Shown here: positions 1-10,330 of the stretch, one piece after another | Layout of the letters: each line of letters begins with the position of its first letter | How positions within the stretch are numbered: the first letter of the stretch is position 1 | Source of the DNA: Salisapilia sapeloensis | Lineage: Eukaryota > Oomycota > Peronosporomycetes > Peronosporales > Salisapiliaceae | Assembly (NCBI GenBank): GCA_023334545.1 | Contig: JAADVB010000033.1 | Location: 42,167-106,166, forward strand | Direction of reading: 5' to 3' | Length of the DNA stretch: 64,000 nt | Notes under the pieces: generated by a model | Told to the model about the DNA's origin: nothing | Databases searched by the model: none | Seen by the model: only the letters and a program-made list of their open reading frames with translations | Translations under genes and position numbers: made by a program

Positions 1-173
1 CTTCAAATTGTCTCGTCGTAGGCATCTAATATTACAGGTTCCTTGTCGCATACGCTCTATACATAAAACCTTTTATAAAGTATGATATATCACAGTTCCA
101 TCGTATTTCGAAATAGATCAGTGCCCTGGCTTCAGGCCCACAATTAAAAGTCCGGATCAGCGAGCAAGTAGAT

Positions 174-692
174 ATGCCATCGCCCAACAAGGATGACGTC
201 GAGCTATCGGAGAATGAGATCCGTTCCATGCTTCTAGGCCCGAACGGCAACTTGACGCGTGATTTCGAGGCCGTGCTCACGAAACTCTTCATCTCGTTCT
301 TGGAGCAGCCGACGGATCGCAGTCTCACCCTCGACAAGCTCCGTGAGTTCAGCAAAGTCTGCAACGACGGCAAGCAGTTCTCGGACGACGAGATCAAGGA
401 GATCCAGACGTACTTCCAGTGCGATGACAAGCGCGGACTCACTTTGAAAGGGTTCAAAGACATGTACCATACGCAATCGAGCGCCGAGCCATTGGAGACG
501 TGGCGTGACATGAAGAAGCTAGGCTACGCGCAAGACCTGCTGGACCGACGGGAGAAGGCTCTTCACTGCCGTGTGTGTGACGCACCGTCGAACCTTGTTT
601 GCTCTCGTTGCAAGACGGTGCGTTACTGTGGTGCGGAGTGTCAGAAGAAGGATTGGAAGAATGCGCATAAGAATGCTTGCAAACCTCTCTAA
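174..692 (+). CDS. MYND zinc-finger protein with EF-hand-like N-terminal half
   Basis: Single-exon gene of 172 aa. The C-terminal 40 residues (about 132-170) are a complete MYND zinc finger: the order CxxC, CxxC, CxxxC, HxxxC is intact (start CRVCDAPSNLVC, end HKNAC), so it should bind two zincs. MYND fingers usually mediate protein-protein contacts. Residues about 45-105 look like a helical EF-hand-type pair (LTLDKLREFSKVCNDGKQF, then DDKRGLTLKGFKDMY), but no full calcium loop is evident. The ATG at 174 is the first in frame, just after an A-rich stretch. There is no methyltransferase SET domain, so it is not a SMYD enzyme. The partner and pathway are unknown. The MYND call is firm; the EF-hand call is weak. 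Confidence 0.85.
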   Translation: MPSPNKDDVELSENEIRSMLLGPNGNLTRDFEAVLTKLFISFLEQPTDRSLTLDKLREFSKVCNDGKQFSDDEIKEIQTYFQCDDKRGLTLKGFKDMYHTQSSAEPLETWRDMKKLGYAQDLLDRREKALHCRVCDAPSNLVCSRCKTVRYCGAECQKKDWKNAHKNACKPL

Positions 693-748
693 CTAGCGTG
701 GAGAATGTAGACTTTGTGAGAGGGAAATAAAGACACGTTTGTTTTTTT

Positions 749-2689
749 CTAGTCTAAAGATACGCCCGTGTACTTTTCAAAGTTACTTTGGCTCTCGAGT
801 ACTTGTGCTACTTGCAACATGGCATCTTCTCGTCCATGGCCGCTTAACACTTGTAGGCCGAGTGGAAGGTTGGAAGTCTTTGTTAAGGCAGTAGGGACGG
901 AGAGAGCAGGGATGCCAGCCATGTTCGCCGGGACGGTCATCACGTCGTTCAAGTACATAGCGACCGGGTCGTCAGACTCCTGCATCTCCTTCATATCGAG
1001 CGGACCTGATGGCGTTGTGGGTGTCAACAACGCGTCGACTTGTTCAAAGCACGACTCAAAGTCCTGTCGAATGCGTTGACGAAGGAGGACAGCGCGTTCG
1101 TAGTAGTCGCTCATGGCGCCAGCTGATAGGACGAATGTACCGGACAAGATACGTCGCTGTACTTCGTCTCCAAAGCCTTCGGATCGAGTACGTTTGTACA
1201 GGTCATGGAGAGCATCAGACTGATCGTTAATCGATTCCAACGGTATGTCCTTGGCTCTATATAATGTGTGAGATCAAGACGGCCGAAATGGAATGTAAAG
1301 TCTACCGATGGCCGTAGCGAACACCGTCATAACGAGATAGATTGGAGGATGCCTCTGCACAAGCGATGATGTAGTAGGCGGGGATACATGTCTTTGTCAT
1401 GGGTAAGGAAACCTCGACGACCGTTGCTCCTATTCATAATTGTCAATATATCGTAGGCGTTATCCTATGTAACATGTAGTCGTACCTGCATCTTTCAGGT
1501 GTTTAATGCCTTGGTCCCAGACGTCGATAATCTCCTGTGGTAGTTCTTCGACAAAATATTCCTTTGGAACACCAATGCGTACACCTTCTAGCGACGTGAC
1601 CTGACTCTTGCGAACGTCCGAACACTAGTGCACATGGCATGAGCTAGAGTCACGAATGAAAGGAAGATGGTCGTACCCAATCGACAGGTAGTGGGGTTTG
1701 CATGCATGTCGAGTCTTTGTCGTCTGGACCGCTCATGGCCTCTAGCACGACAGCAGCATCGGCCACTGTGCGTGTAAATACGCCTGGAGTGTCCAAGGAA
1801 CTTGCGTACGAGATCATGCCATGGCGTGAAATACGTCCATAGGAAGGTTTAGTGCCAACGACACCGCAGTACGCTGCTGGCTATAGCCATATATTCATCA
1901 GATAGATTCGTATACAAGGAAGAAAAGGAGCGTACTTGTCGAACAGATCCACCAGTATCGGATCCAAGAGCAGCAAAGCAGCACCCAGAGGCAATGGCGG
2001 CGGCACTGCCACCAGAGCTACCACCAGCTACGATCTGCTTGTCTTTGGGTGACCACGGATTGATTGTGGCTCCATGGTACGAGTAGACTGTTGCAGATCC
2101 CATGGCGAACTCATCCATGTTCAATTTGCCAAGCGGAATGGCTCCTTTATTCAACAGGTTGGCCGTCGCGGTGGATTCGTATGGAGCAACAAAGTCTAGC
2201 GAGTGGCATTAGCAGCGATAGACGATGGATCTAGTGTATCATGAATATCGTACTGCTGAGCATTTTGGACGAAGCAGTGGTCGGTGTGTCCTTCATGCAA
2301 AAGATGTCTTTAACACCGATGGGAATGCCATCTAAAGGACCGAATGCAGCGTTCTTGGCACGTCTGTCATCCGAATCCTGCGCAAGCGATCGAGCTCGAT
2401 CAAAGTCTGTGTGGACAAACATGTTGAGCGACTTGGTTGCTTCAATCTGACGAATGCAAGCTTCCGTGAGCTCCATGGCAGTCGTTTGTCCACTTTGCAG
2501 TGCTTTGGATGCCTCCATTAAGCTCTTGCGAGTCCAGTCACTCGCATATCGCTGCTGTAGACTCGCCATACTAGATCTAGCGGAGCTCCATCTAGTTGCG
2601 TACACATTGCATATCACATACTTGTACTGGAAAGCATTTATTTCATTGCAAAAGTACCTTAGTCGTCTAGCAGAAGGTAGTACTCTCAT
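749..2689 (-). CDS. GATA: Glutamyl-tRNA(Gln) amidotransferase subunit A (mitochondrial GatA), 6 exons
   Basis: Amidase-signature enzyme that supplies ammonia for converting Glu-tRNA(Gln) to Gln-tRNA(Gln) in the organelle. Exons by eye: 2254-2689, 1936-2195, 1677-1880, 1486-1624, 1306-1429, 749-1256, joined by introns of 49-58 nt that mostly begin GTAC; the frame is continuous throughout. The Ser-cisSer-Lys machinery is visible: GVKD (Lys), [10 protein letters not shown] (nucleophile region) and SDTGGSVRQ. Later blocks, [18 protein letters not shown] and YDGVRYGHR, are typical GatA rather than a general amidase. Two starts are possible. The ATG at 2689 gives an Arg-rich leader ([13 protein letters not shown]) that looks like a mitochondrial presequence; an ATG at 2569 leaves only 12 residues before the conserved domain. 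I chose 2689 for that reason. The gene is divergent from RPL28. Confidence 0.9.
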
Positions 2690-2920
2690 CCTGAGCTCAA
2701 TCTCCACGTCAGGTCACTTGGATGTCCAAACGTCTCGTAATACATCGTTTATTTCGATACAAAGTCTCGTTCGTGATTGCATTTCGGACCTTTTTCTCAT
2801 TGGTAGAAAATTTAAGTTTAAGCTTTGATTGGCTGAAAACCCCTCTGATCGACGACTGGCGGAGGTGGACACCAAAAGCACGCATCGCTTCCATTCCCAA
2901 GCTAAAGCACCGACAATCAG

Positions 2921-2980
2921 GTATGTTCATGTCCATGTATGGCCATGTAGATGCATTTTCATTTACAATTTGTCTATTAG
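2921..2980 (+). other. Likely 5' UTR intron of the L28 gene
   Basis: A 60-nt stretch beginning GTATGTTCAT after CAG and ending TGTCTATTAG, one base before the ribosomal protein start codon. Size and ends match the coding introns in this window. A leader intron in a ribosomal protein gene is a common arrangement; here it is inferred only from the splice-site pattern. Confidence 0.6.
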
Positions 2981-2981
2981 A

Positions 2982-3456
2982 ATGGGTTCCGACACTCTCA
3001 CGTGGCTCGTCACCAAGAAGACTTCTTCCTTCCGTGTGAAGCGCGACAAGGCCGAGTTCTCGGCTGAGCCGTTCAACCTCATGAACCGCAACTGCGAAAA
3101 GTTCTCCGGTTTCTCTGCTGTCAAGGGTGCTGACATTGCCCTTAAGGACGGCAAGATCAACTTGACCACCAAGAAGGTCAAGCACCCGCAGCAGCCTGCC
3201 AAGGCTCGTCACGTCGTCCCGCTCCGTAAGGGCGCTCGTGCTGGTGCCAAGACCATTGACGCCAACATCGCCAAGAACCACTACCGTGCGGACCTCCGTT
3301 CTGCTGCTTTGGCTCGCTGGTCGCGTCTCAGCACCGTCTCCAAGATCGAGAAGGGTGCGTCCTGTCGTTGTTTCTACCTCATGATCCTCTTGTACTTACA
3401 CGACTGTAGGTGTCCTGAAGAAGCGTGCTATCCGCAGCCGTCGCGTCAAGGCCTAA
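2982..3456 (+). CDS. RPL28: 60S ribosomal protein L28 (eL28), 2 exons
   Basis: A 139-aa protein of the eukaryote-specific large-subunit family eL28, close to the usual length (about 137 aa in human). Exons 2982-3354 and 3410-3456; the intron is 55 nt. Family hallmarks are the N-terminal LTWLVTKKTSSF, the FSAEPFNLMNRN segment, and the basic end KKRAIRSRRVKA. The ATG at 2982 lies immediately after a probable leader intron and precedes the conserved start MGSDTLTWLV. An upstream in-frame reading is open, but it runs through that intron and should not be used as coding. The gene is divergent from GatA, so the two 5' ends share about 290 bp. High expression is expected from the product class; no promoter element was identified. 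Confidence 0.95.
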
Positions 3457-3660
3457 GTATCTCTTGCCTGGGCAGTGTCCATGAGTACGAATCTACGAGA
3501 CGTAGGTTTTGCTCGTGGCGTGAGGGGATAAGTAAAACAAGGGAAATACAGGGAACTACAGGTGCTTGTTTCTCTACTTTGGAACGGAATTGTTGTCAGT
3601 TGGATAGAAGCAGTTTTTACCTTGTTGTAACTTTCGTTGACCAGTCGCTTTCATTTGACC

Positions 3661-6512
3661 ATGCCTGGGTTACGCCTCCAATCGGAGCAACCAGACGCCT
3701 CGGTCGTGCATGACTTACGGTCGTCTCGAACGTTGCTTGGGAAAGGAGCGTCATGTGATGTGGTCGTAAATGGTAATGACGTCCAGGACGTACATGCGGT
3801 GATCCAATTGGACGCTGGAAAACATGCTCGGCTCGTTCCATTATCCGGTACGAATGGACCGTGCTATCTTAATGGGAACTTAGTGCATCCTGATGGGATG
3901 GTGATTGCCCATGGAGATCAAATTACTCTAGGAGATACTTCCGAGCCGCTCTACTTTGATGACTATAAGAATGAACAACCATCGAGTACCACATCGCCTC
4001 ATTACTCGGTGGACTCTACTCGGCAGTCGACATCATTAAAAAGTGTCGAGTTCCGTCGAGCTTTAAATGCTTTACGAGGAGACAAATCCACAAAGGCACG
4101 TCGTTCAGTACTAGCGAATTCATCTTTTAATGCCAGGCGTAGACAGGAAGGTAGTTCAGCCTCAAGTTCCAAGGACCAACTAAATCGGTTTTTAGCAGAA
4201 GCTTCCTCGGACTCTGTCTTGAGTAACTTTGTAGATAAGAAACTCGGTAGAAGTCAAGGAAAGGAATCTCGACGGAAATTGTCTGTCTTGGAACCTCCTC
4301 CGTCGCTATCGTCTTCAGCTGTCTCGTCGGTCAGATCTTCTATTGAGAGTCAAAAGAATCGTGAGCAATTGAATGAGCCTAAGAGCTCAAGAATGCTGTC
4401 AACAAAAGAGCGAAACCAAGCTGAATTAGAAAAACTACGACTCTCGCAGCAAGTTCGGGAAATCAACAAAGTATGAATGTTACATAGCTACCCGTCATCC
4501 ATTGATTACTTTGATGACTCTTGCAGGTACTAAACGGATCGCTCGACTTTAAATCAAGCTATCTCAGTGAAGACAAAATCAATCCATCCATCCAAAGCTC
4601 GATAAAAGATCAAAGCAGCATGGGATCACGCCATGCAATTGGCAATGAATTCGTGCATTCGTCATCCATTTCCCAAGCCAAGTTTCTACAGCGACGGAAA
4701 TCACTGGTAGACAGCACCAGCTCTCACAATCTGCATAAAACTTTACTTCAAAGCACGGAGAGCCAAGATGATCTTGCCCACAAGGGCGACAAGAAAGATT
4801 GTGGCCCCACATTGGTAGATAAAGCTGTGGGATCATCAAAACCAATGGAGTTACCACTTCCATCGGTCGATCCTAAAGATAAATCCCATCAACGCACTCG
4901 TTTGCATCAAATGGCGATTGATAAATTTATTCGAAACAAGCAGCGTGAAATTGTAAGCGATGCTTATGTGCAGTGGGTGCGTAGCGTTCGTATCTACAAA
5001 GAGCGGCAACATCATCTGCAAATACAACTTAAAAACGTTTATACTCGATTGCAAAGATATAATCGAAAGGATACTTTTCATGCATGGCGAAATTTGATGG
5101 TACACCACGACACTCTTCTGGAGAATAGGCTCACGACGATGAGAGCTCATGTGGATCGAAGGCGATTGTCAAATATGTGGCATGGATGGATGCATCATAT
5201 CTCGGATATTAAACGAAAGCATTCAATTCTTCGGCTACTGATCCTTCAGCGAAGGAAAAATGTGTTACGTGGTGGGATGAAGAAGTGGCTATCTCTCGTA
5301 GCTCCTTCCTCTGACCCACATGTGAACGATGATGAACGGGATGAGCTAATGTGCCGCATAATTGATCAAAGCCTTCGAAAGAGAGTTGTCCAACGGTACT
5401 TAAGCCAATGGAAGGAATGTGTTCAAGCACATAGGAGACGTTCAAAGCAGTTAAAAGGTGTTTTGGCACTTCTCGCTGTTAAAAGGAAATTGAAGTGGTG
5501 GCACGTGTGGCGACAGAATGCTTACAATGTGAAGATCTCTTTGGAGGTACAACAGGGAGCTAAGGAATACATGACACTGAAAGGAGAGTGGCAAAGACAG
5601 AAGCAGCGTGTTGAAGAAGGTGAACGTAAAATTCAAGCTCTGCATCAAAAGTTATCGATGGCAGAGCACCAGTGTGACGAGTTAAAGAGAAGTCACAACC
5701 AAGCTGAGCCACAAGAGGTACAAAAAGCTATACACCTACTTTTATATCAGTAAGCCAACGCCATTATGTTTTGTACTAGAAAATAGACAAGAAGAATTGC
5801 AAGCGTATCAAGCAGTTTCTCGAAGAGACAGTGTCTCAGGTACAAATCCTCGTATTGATCCGAAAATAAGTATGAATACTAACGGTGTGCCCCAAAGACG
5901 GATAATCATATTTTCACACTCAGCTCGAAGCTGGAGGAACTAGTGGAGCTCTCTGACGTTGATGTAAAACGAGCTCAGCTTCAAGCTGCTTCTGTACGTA
6001 ACGCATTCAGCCTAATTCTTGTAGATTATAATTTGAAATGTGCTGTAGTTCTTAGTGGAGACGATGGTCGACCAGAAAGTCAAGATCGCAGAAACAGAGG
6101 TACAAGAGCTCCACAGCATCCGAGATAGCCTCATCAACAGAGCTGCCTTAGCAGAAGCTCCTGTACCCACGGATTTGGACATCAATGAATTTCTCGAGAA
6201 CAGCAAAAGCGGGTACATGTTCGCTATCGTAAAGCAGGTACGAGAGCCTGTAGCATCACCCTGATGAAGTTGATTAAACAAGTATAAATTATTTAGCGTC
6301 TTAAGAGGTACACTCAATTGCTGCAAGGAATAGCAGAACTGGCGGCAATGGATGCAGATGGCGAAGCTGATGGAGGAAAACTACGACACGCCATGTACTT
6401 GGTTCAAACTGTCGGGCGACGGGCCTCGGCGCATTTGACAACGATGGTTCAGTTACATTACAACAGTAGGATGGATAAGTCAGATCCACCGTCACTAGCT
6501 CGAAAGGCATAA
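3661..6512 (+). CDS. FHA domain protein with SFI1-type Trp repeats and coiled coil, 6 exons
   Basis: Protein of 853 aa. Exons 3661-4470, 4527-5717, 5780-5839, 5898-5993, 6049-6237, 6297-6512; introns are 55-62 nt and all fall in phase 0. Residues about 20-100 form an FHA phosphothreonine-binding domain (RTLLGKGASCDVVVNG, DVHAVIQL, GPCYLNG, DGDQITLG-type strand). Residues about 415-605 carry at least six short helical repeats ending in Trp (AYVQWVRSV, TFHAWRNLM, LSNMWHGWM, LRGGMKKWL, VQRYLSQWKE, WWHVWRQN), the pattern of centrin-binding SFI1 repeats. The rest is coiled coil. By analogy it may be a centriole or basal-body protein that reads phosphorylation through FHA. The start is the first ATG before the FHA core; an upstream TTG-initiated reading was ignored. 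The end lies 8 bp from the convergent CENP-X gene. Confidence 0.8.
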
Positions 6513-6520
6513 TACATCTA

Positions 6521-6862
6521 TTAAAAGTCAAGCAGTAACTGCGCTAGTATTTGCTCTACATGTCGTGGCTCGACGGTATCTGCGTCATCTACCATAGCCT
6601 CCACCTGTGCTCTATGCAAAGCTTCGATTACGAAAAGCTTGAGGTATTCACTACTAAGTTTCAGTGCATCCTGGTTAATCTTGGTAACTTGCGTAGCTGC
6701 TGATCGAATATCGTCCCTGGCATTCCTGTCACTCTCATCGTCGCTACCATCCACACTAATGATTTCCGTTGCGTTTTCTTTTTCCTCCGCAGTCACCGCA
6801 TTTTCTTGTGCCTCCCAGACCTGTCGAAAGATGCGTTCAACGACACTCTTCTTCAGGCTCAT
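6521..6862 (-). CDS. CENPX: CENP-X / MHF2 histone-fold protein
   Basis: Protein of 113 aa. The C-terminal half fits the CENP-X histone fold (QDALKLSSEYLKLFVIEA, then HVEQILAQLLLDF); the terminal LLLDF is characteristic of the family. CENP-X pairs with CENP-S (MHF1) at kinetochores and with FANCM in replication-fork repair. The N-terminal helix (KKSVVERIFRQVW) is followed by an acidic linker of about 40 residues (SVDGSDDESDRNARDD) that is longer than in the human protein. The ATG at 6862 was chosen; a second reading frame with an ATG upstream is not in phase. An upstream coding exon cannot be excluded, since a plausible acceptor (TAAGCAG) sits just before. Convergent with the FHA gene at 8 bp. 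Confidence 0.85.
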   Translation of the reverse strand: MSLKKSVVERIFRQVWEAQENAVTAEEKENATEIISVDGSDDESDRNARDDIRSAATQVTKINQDALKLSSEYLKLFVIEALHRAQVEAMVDDADTVEPRHVEQILAQLLLDF

Positions 6863-7189
6863 CACTCGTCTGCTTAGCTTGTCTGATATGTTGTTTGGTA
6901 GTCATTTTATCCGGACAGACACCAACTATATGCATTATTCTGAAATGGCATTTTCTCGTCTATCTACTTCGATATAATCGCTCTGCTCCTGCATACCTCA
7001 ACTAGCCTTTTGCATGAGCTTCAATAAGATAGACGTATGCAGATCGAACTCTTCTGCAATGCTCATGAGTTTACTTTTCAATCCCATAGTATATTCAAGT
7101 ACATTGCATTGCGGGAGTCCCATATATTAATCAAGTTTAATTGTCGTGACGGATCCATATCCAAACGCACTTGAACATCAAGAGATAAG
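6863..7189. other. Divergent intergenic region, CENP-X / ribokinase
   Basis: About 330 bp between two divergent starts. It must hold both promoters. No coding exon, RNA gene or repeat is apparent by eye, apart from a possible leader exon for CENP-X at its left end. Confidence 0.5.
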
Positions 7190-8146
7190 ATGAGCAAGAG
7201 AGTGATCGTAGTTGGCTCTGTGAACGCCGATATTGTCGTCGAGCTAGAACGTCTACCGCAGCGTGGTGAGACTGTGTCCTCAAGCAAACCGGACACAGGT
7301 CGTTTCTTCCCAGGGGGTAAAGGTGCAAACCAAGCTGCAGCCGCTGCCAACCTGATTTCGAGCGAATCCTCACTCGAAGGATGCTCCTTTGCTGGTCAAT
7401 TCGGTCAAGATGTGCATGGGAATGCATTGCAAAAAGCACTTTCAGATGTAGGTGTCGATCTCTCACTGTCATCTACTCAAGACACTCCTTCCGGTCAAGC
7501 TTTCGTCTTCGTGTATCCAGATGGAGACAATTCCATCGTCATTGTAGGCGGTGCAAATGCCCAATGGCCATCTCCTCTACCAGAAAAACTATCTAGAGCA
7601 ATTCAAGATGCATCCATCGTTCTGCTCCAGACCGAAATCCCTGCTCAGGTCAATGCCGAAGTCGCCCGCGTCGCGTCCGAAGCTGGCGTATCGGTCATGT
7701 GGGATACGGGAGGAGAGGACCGTCCGATCGACGCATCGCTACTTCCTTACATCACCTACCTCTGTCCGAACGAAAGTGAATTGGCTCGACTGTCTAACAT
7801 GAAGGTCGAGACTAAGGACGATGCAATCGCTGCCGCGAGGTCCATGCAGTCTCAAGGCGCCAACCACTTCTTGGTGACGCTTGGATCGTCCGGATCGGTC
7901 TTCATCCCATCCGACTCCAACCAAGAAATCGTCTACCAGCCTTGTTACAAAGTAGACAACGTCGTCGACACCACAGGCGCAGGTGACTGCTACCGAGCTG
8001 CATTTGCTGTCGCGATTGCCGAAGGCAAGTCGATCCAAGTGAGCATGCAGCAGGCTGCTGCTGCAAGTGCTTTGTGCGTGCAGGTACAAGGTGCGATGCC
8101 GAGCATGCCGACTCCGTCTCAAGTCTCGACGTTCTTGAAAGAATAA
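7190..8146 (+). CDS. RBKS: Ribokinase (PfkB family)
   Basis: Single exon, 318 aa, normal for the family. It phosphorylates D-ribose at O-5 with ATP in the cytosol, feeding the pentose phosphate pool. N-terminal IVVGSVNADIVVELERLPQRG is the ribokinase start, with NxD contacting ribose. PfkB signature 1 is GGKGANQA near residue 43, and signature 2 is DTTGAGDCYRAAF near residue 260, with the catalytic Asp in GAGD. The segment LVTLGSSGSVF and the C-terminal CVQVQGAMPSMPT also match ribokinase rather than adenosine kinase. The ATG lies right before the first strand. The gene ends 62 bp from the convergent 7TM-cyclase gene. Confidence 0.95.
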   Translation: MSKRVIVVGSVNADIVVELERLPQRGETVSSSKPDTGRFFPGGKGANQAAAAANLISSESSLEGCSFAGQFGQDVHGNALQKALSDVGVDLSLSSTQDTPSGQAFVFVYPDGDNSIVIVGGANAQWPSPLPEKLSRAIQDASIVLLQTEIPAQVNAEVARVASEAGVSVMWDTGGEDRPIDASLLPYITYLCPNESELARLSNMKVETKDDAIAAARSMQSQGANHFLVTLGSSGSVFIPSDSNQEIVYQPCYKVDNVVDTTGAGDCYRAAFAVAIAEGKSIQVSMQQAAAASALCVQVQGAMPSMPTPSQVSTFLKE

Positions 8147-8208
8147 CAACAAGACAAAATAGTCTGCTCGTTCGTCTTTACTTATATGTTACACAATATA
8201 ACGAACGC

Positions 8209-9990
8209 TCATGCTAGTTGGATCTCCGATGATTGCTCCGGATATGATATGACGCTGCTCGTTCTCGACTCGACTGGACTTTGATAGTTCTTCCAACGAC
8301 TTTCAAAGTATGGACGACGAGCTTCTAATCCTTTGGGAGTTATCTGATAGACACTAAAGGATAAACGTAGCTGAGGCACGACGTGGTCACCTAGGAATGA
8401 CACGGTGACAGGATGATTTAGCTCGCCTGTATTCGCACGGATCCAATCGGCGACACGGCGAGTGGCACAGATCTGACCACCAGTACCGACGTCTGTGACT
8501 TCACTTGCGAATACTTCCGACATGCCAGTGTACGTGACATTACCAGTGACCGAGTGTGTGCTACGTACGAGTACGCCGTCACTCGGATCTGCGGCGTGGA
8601 TACCCATGCGGACACGTAAGCCATTGAACGTCCACTTGATCGTCTTGTTTCGATCCATATACTTCACTTTTGCCTTCTCCCGCTTTGTCGCTGGGATGGC
8701 ATTATGAAGTGCCTTGGGCCACTTGGCACACAATAGTTCGAATTGAACGGCAGAACAATAGTCTACAGCTTCCTGGATTGTGTGGAAAGCGAGTTGGAAG
8801 GCATCACCCACAGTCGTGATCTCATATCCGTGATGTAACGGAAGTAGTGCTCGTATCAATTCATCATGCAGTTCATTCGCGACAGACATAATTTCTCCGT
8901 CCTTGAGACCCCATAGAGCAGTGGAGGACTCAATGTCTGTGTAGACAAAGACAGGGTAGGCACTTGGGGCGTCGTAGAGTGGGATGTCAATAGGTGGCAT
9001 GATGGCGTTGTTCATATTCGTCGGTAGTCGATCTGCATACTTTTCAGGTAAATATCGTTGGAAGAGGTGGAAGACCCACTCTTGACTGCATCCGATGGCT
9101 ATGGAGAGAGCTGTCCCAGAGTTGTTGAATAGAAGCGTGCTGATGCCAATGATAGGTGCTGGGATATCGACGTCGAAGTCGGACGAGACGAGGATGATCG
9201 TAATGACTTGATACTGGAGAGAGAAGAGTCCGTAGACGACCCTATGGGTAGATTATTAGGCAGAGAAGAGAGTAGTGGTCTAGTGACAGACTTACATGAT
9301 CGCTCGAATGCGTTTGTAGAGAGGTGAGGCAACTTGGTCGCCTTGGATCGAAGCATATTTGCGTCCAGTGAGGTTGAGATTGATGAGGACAGAGCTGACG
9401 TAGACGAGTGCGACGGCTTGGACGGTGTTGCCACTGACGATGACGCGCGTAAAATTGGCAAAGAAGCCTTTGTTCATGGCTGTGTACACCGTCTCGGCTG
9501 CGAAGAAGGCGATGATGGCGACATGTATCCAGATGCAATAGTGACGAACCGTCCGGCGCTCACGCTGGATGCCACGGTCCATGGACCGACGTGCAAGCTT
9601 GGACAGTTCGTGCGTCATTGGTAGCATCCACAAGGAGGATGCCATGAGAGCTGTGTCACCCATGACGACAATGACGGACAGCCAAGGTCGACTTAGGTCG
9701 GTGAATAGAGCTGCGTCACTGAGTCCAATGGCGTCATGGTAGGTCGTGTGGGAGCCATCGCCTTGATTTGATTCGTCCGCCGTCGGTTCGTCTCCTTCAA
9801 TTAACGAATTCAAGTAGAAGATGCCTCGGAACAGAGACCATAGGCATAAATAGAAGAAGAAGACGACGAGTAGGAATTGGACAGCCGAGGACCGGATGTG
9901 GGAATGGAGGTACAAGTGGAAAGTGACGGCGCCAGCAGAGAGACTGGAGATAATGAGTGAGATGGAATATAAGAGACTCCAGAACAGCAT
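8209..9990 (-). CDS. Seven-helix membrane protein fused to a class III nucleotide cyclase domain, 2 exons
   Basis: Protein of 575 aa; exons 9296-9990 and 8209-9241, intron 54 nt, frame continuous. The N-terminal part has seven hydrophobic segments, for example MLFWSLLYSISLIIS, FLLVVFFFYLCLW, SVIVVMGDTALMAS, WIHVAIIAFFAAETVY, VQAVALVYVSSVLINL, LFSLQYQVITIILVS and IIGISTLLFNNSGTALSIA. From about residue 325 comes a class III adenylate/guanylate cyclase fold most like kinetoplastid receptor cyclases (VYTDIESSTALW, GYEITTVGDAF). Both metal-binding Asp are present. The purine-selecting Lys/Glu is Thr, and the Asn and Arg that stabilise the transition state appear replaced (GMSEVFASEV). It therefore resembles a C1-type half that needs a partner. 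The 5' end is uncertain: an acceptor-like TTTAG lies upstream of the chosen ATG, so an earlier exon may exist. Confidence 0.8.
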
Positions 9991-10330
9991 GATGCAAATA
10001 GAGTGAGCAGCCGTCCGGCAACGGTCGGCTTCCACAGAGCTAAATGGAAAGGAGTCAGAGTTGGATAGGATTCGGCAACTGGAGTGACTCTCTTTCAGTA
10101 TAGGAATGAATTGAGATGAGGTTGGATGGCCACATTTCTTGCCGTTAGGTGTTACGATGGCACGAACCGTTTAAAACGAGTGCCGAGGCGACCGCAATCG
10201 CCGACCAAGCTTTGATTTGTGGCGAAAATTCTCACCACAATGCAGCGAATACCTACACATTTCGAAGTTGGCCATTAGGGTAGCGCATTACTGCTCTCGT
10301 TAAAAAATCGTAGTGATGAATTTAAAAAAA
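9991..10330. other. Region upstream of the 7TM-cyclase gene
   Basis: About 340 bp. On the minus strand the frame stays open a little upstream of the chosen ATG, as far as an acceptor-like sequence, so a short 5' exon or leader may lie here. Its right end (10324-10330) is a run of seven A, read on the minus strand as the T7 terminator of the tRNA-Ile gene. Confidence 0.5.

Noticed and set aside
749-2707. GatA as a broken pseudogene (several separate fragments with stops between)
   Set aside because: Each break coincides with a 49-58 nt GT-AG intron, and splicing restores one conserved protein with all catalytic residues.
3637-3660. Start of the FHA gene at 3637
   Set aside because: The codon is TTG; the ATG at 3661 precedes the FHA domain and is the natural eukaryotic start.
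8209-9015. Cyclase domain as a recent transfer from bacteria
   Set aside because: It is spliced to the membrane part by a typical local intron and resembles eukaryotic protist receptor cyclases; base use is like that of its neighbours.
10000-10035. Start of the 7TM-cyclase at 10035
   Set aside because: The codon there is GTG; the first ATG of the frame is at 9990. An upstream exon is possible but not shown.
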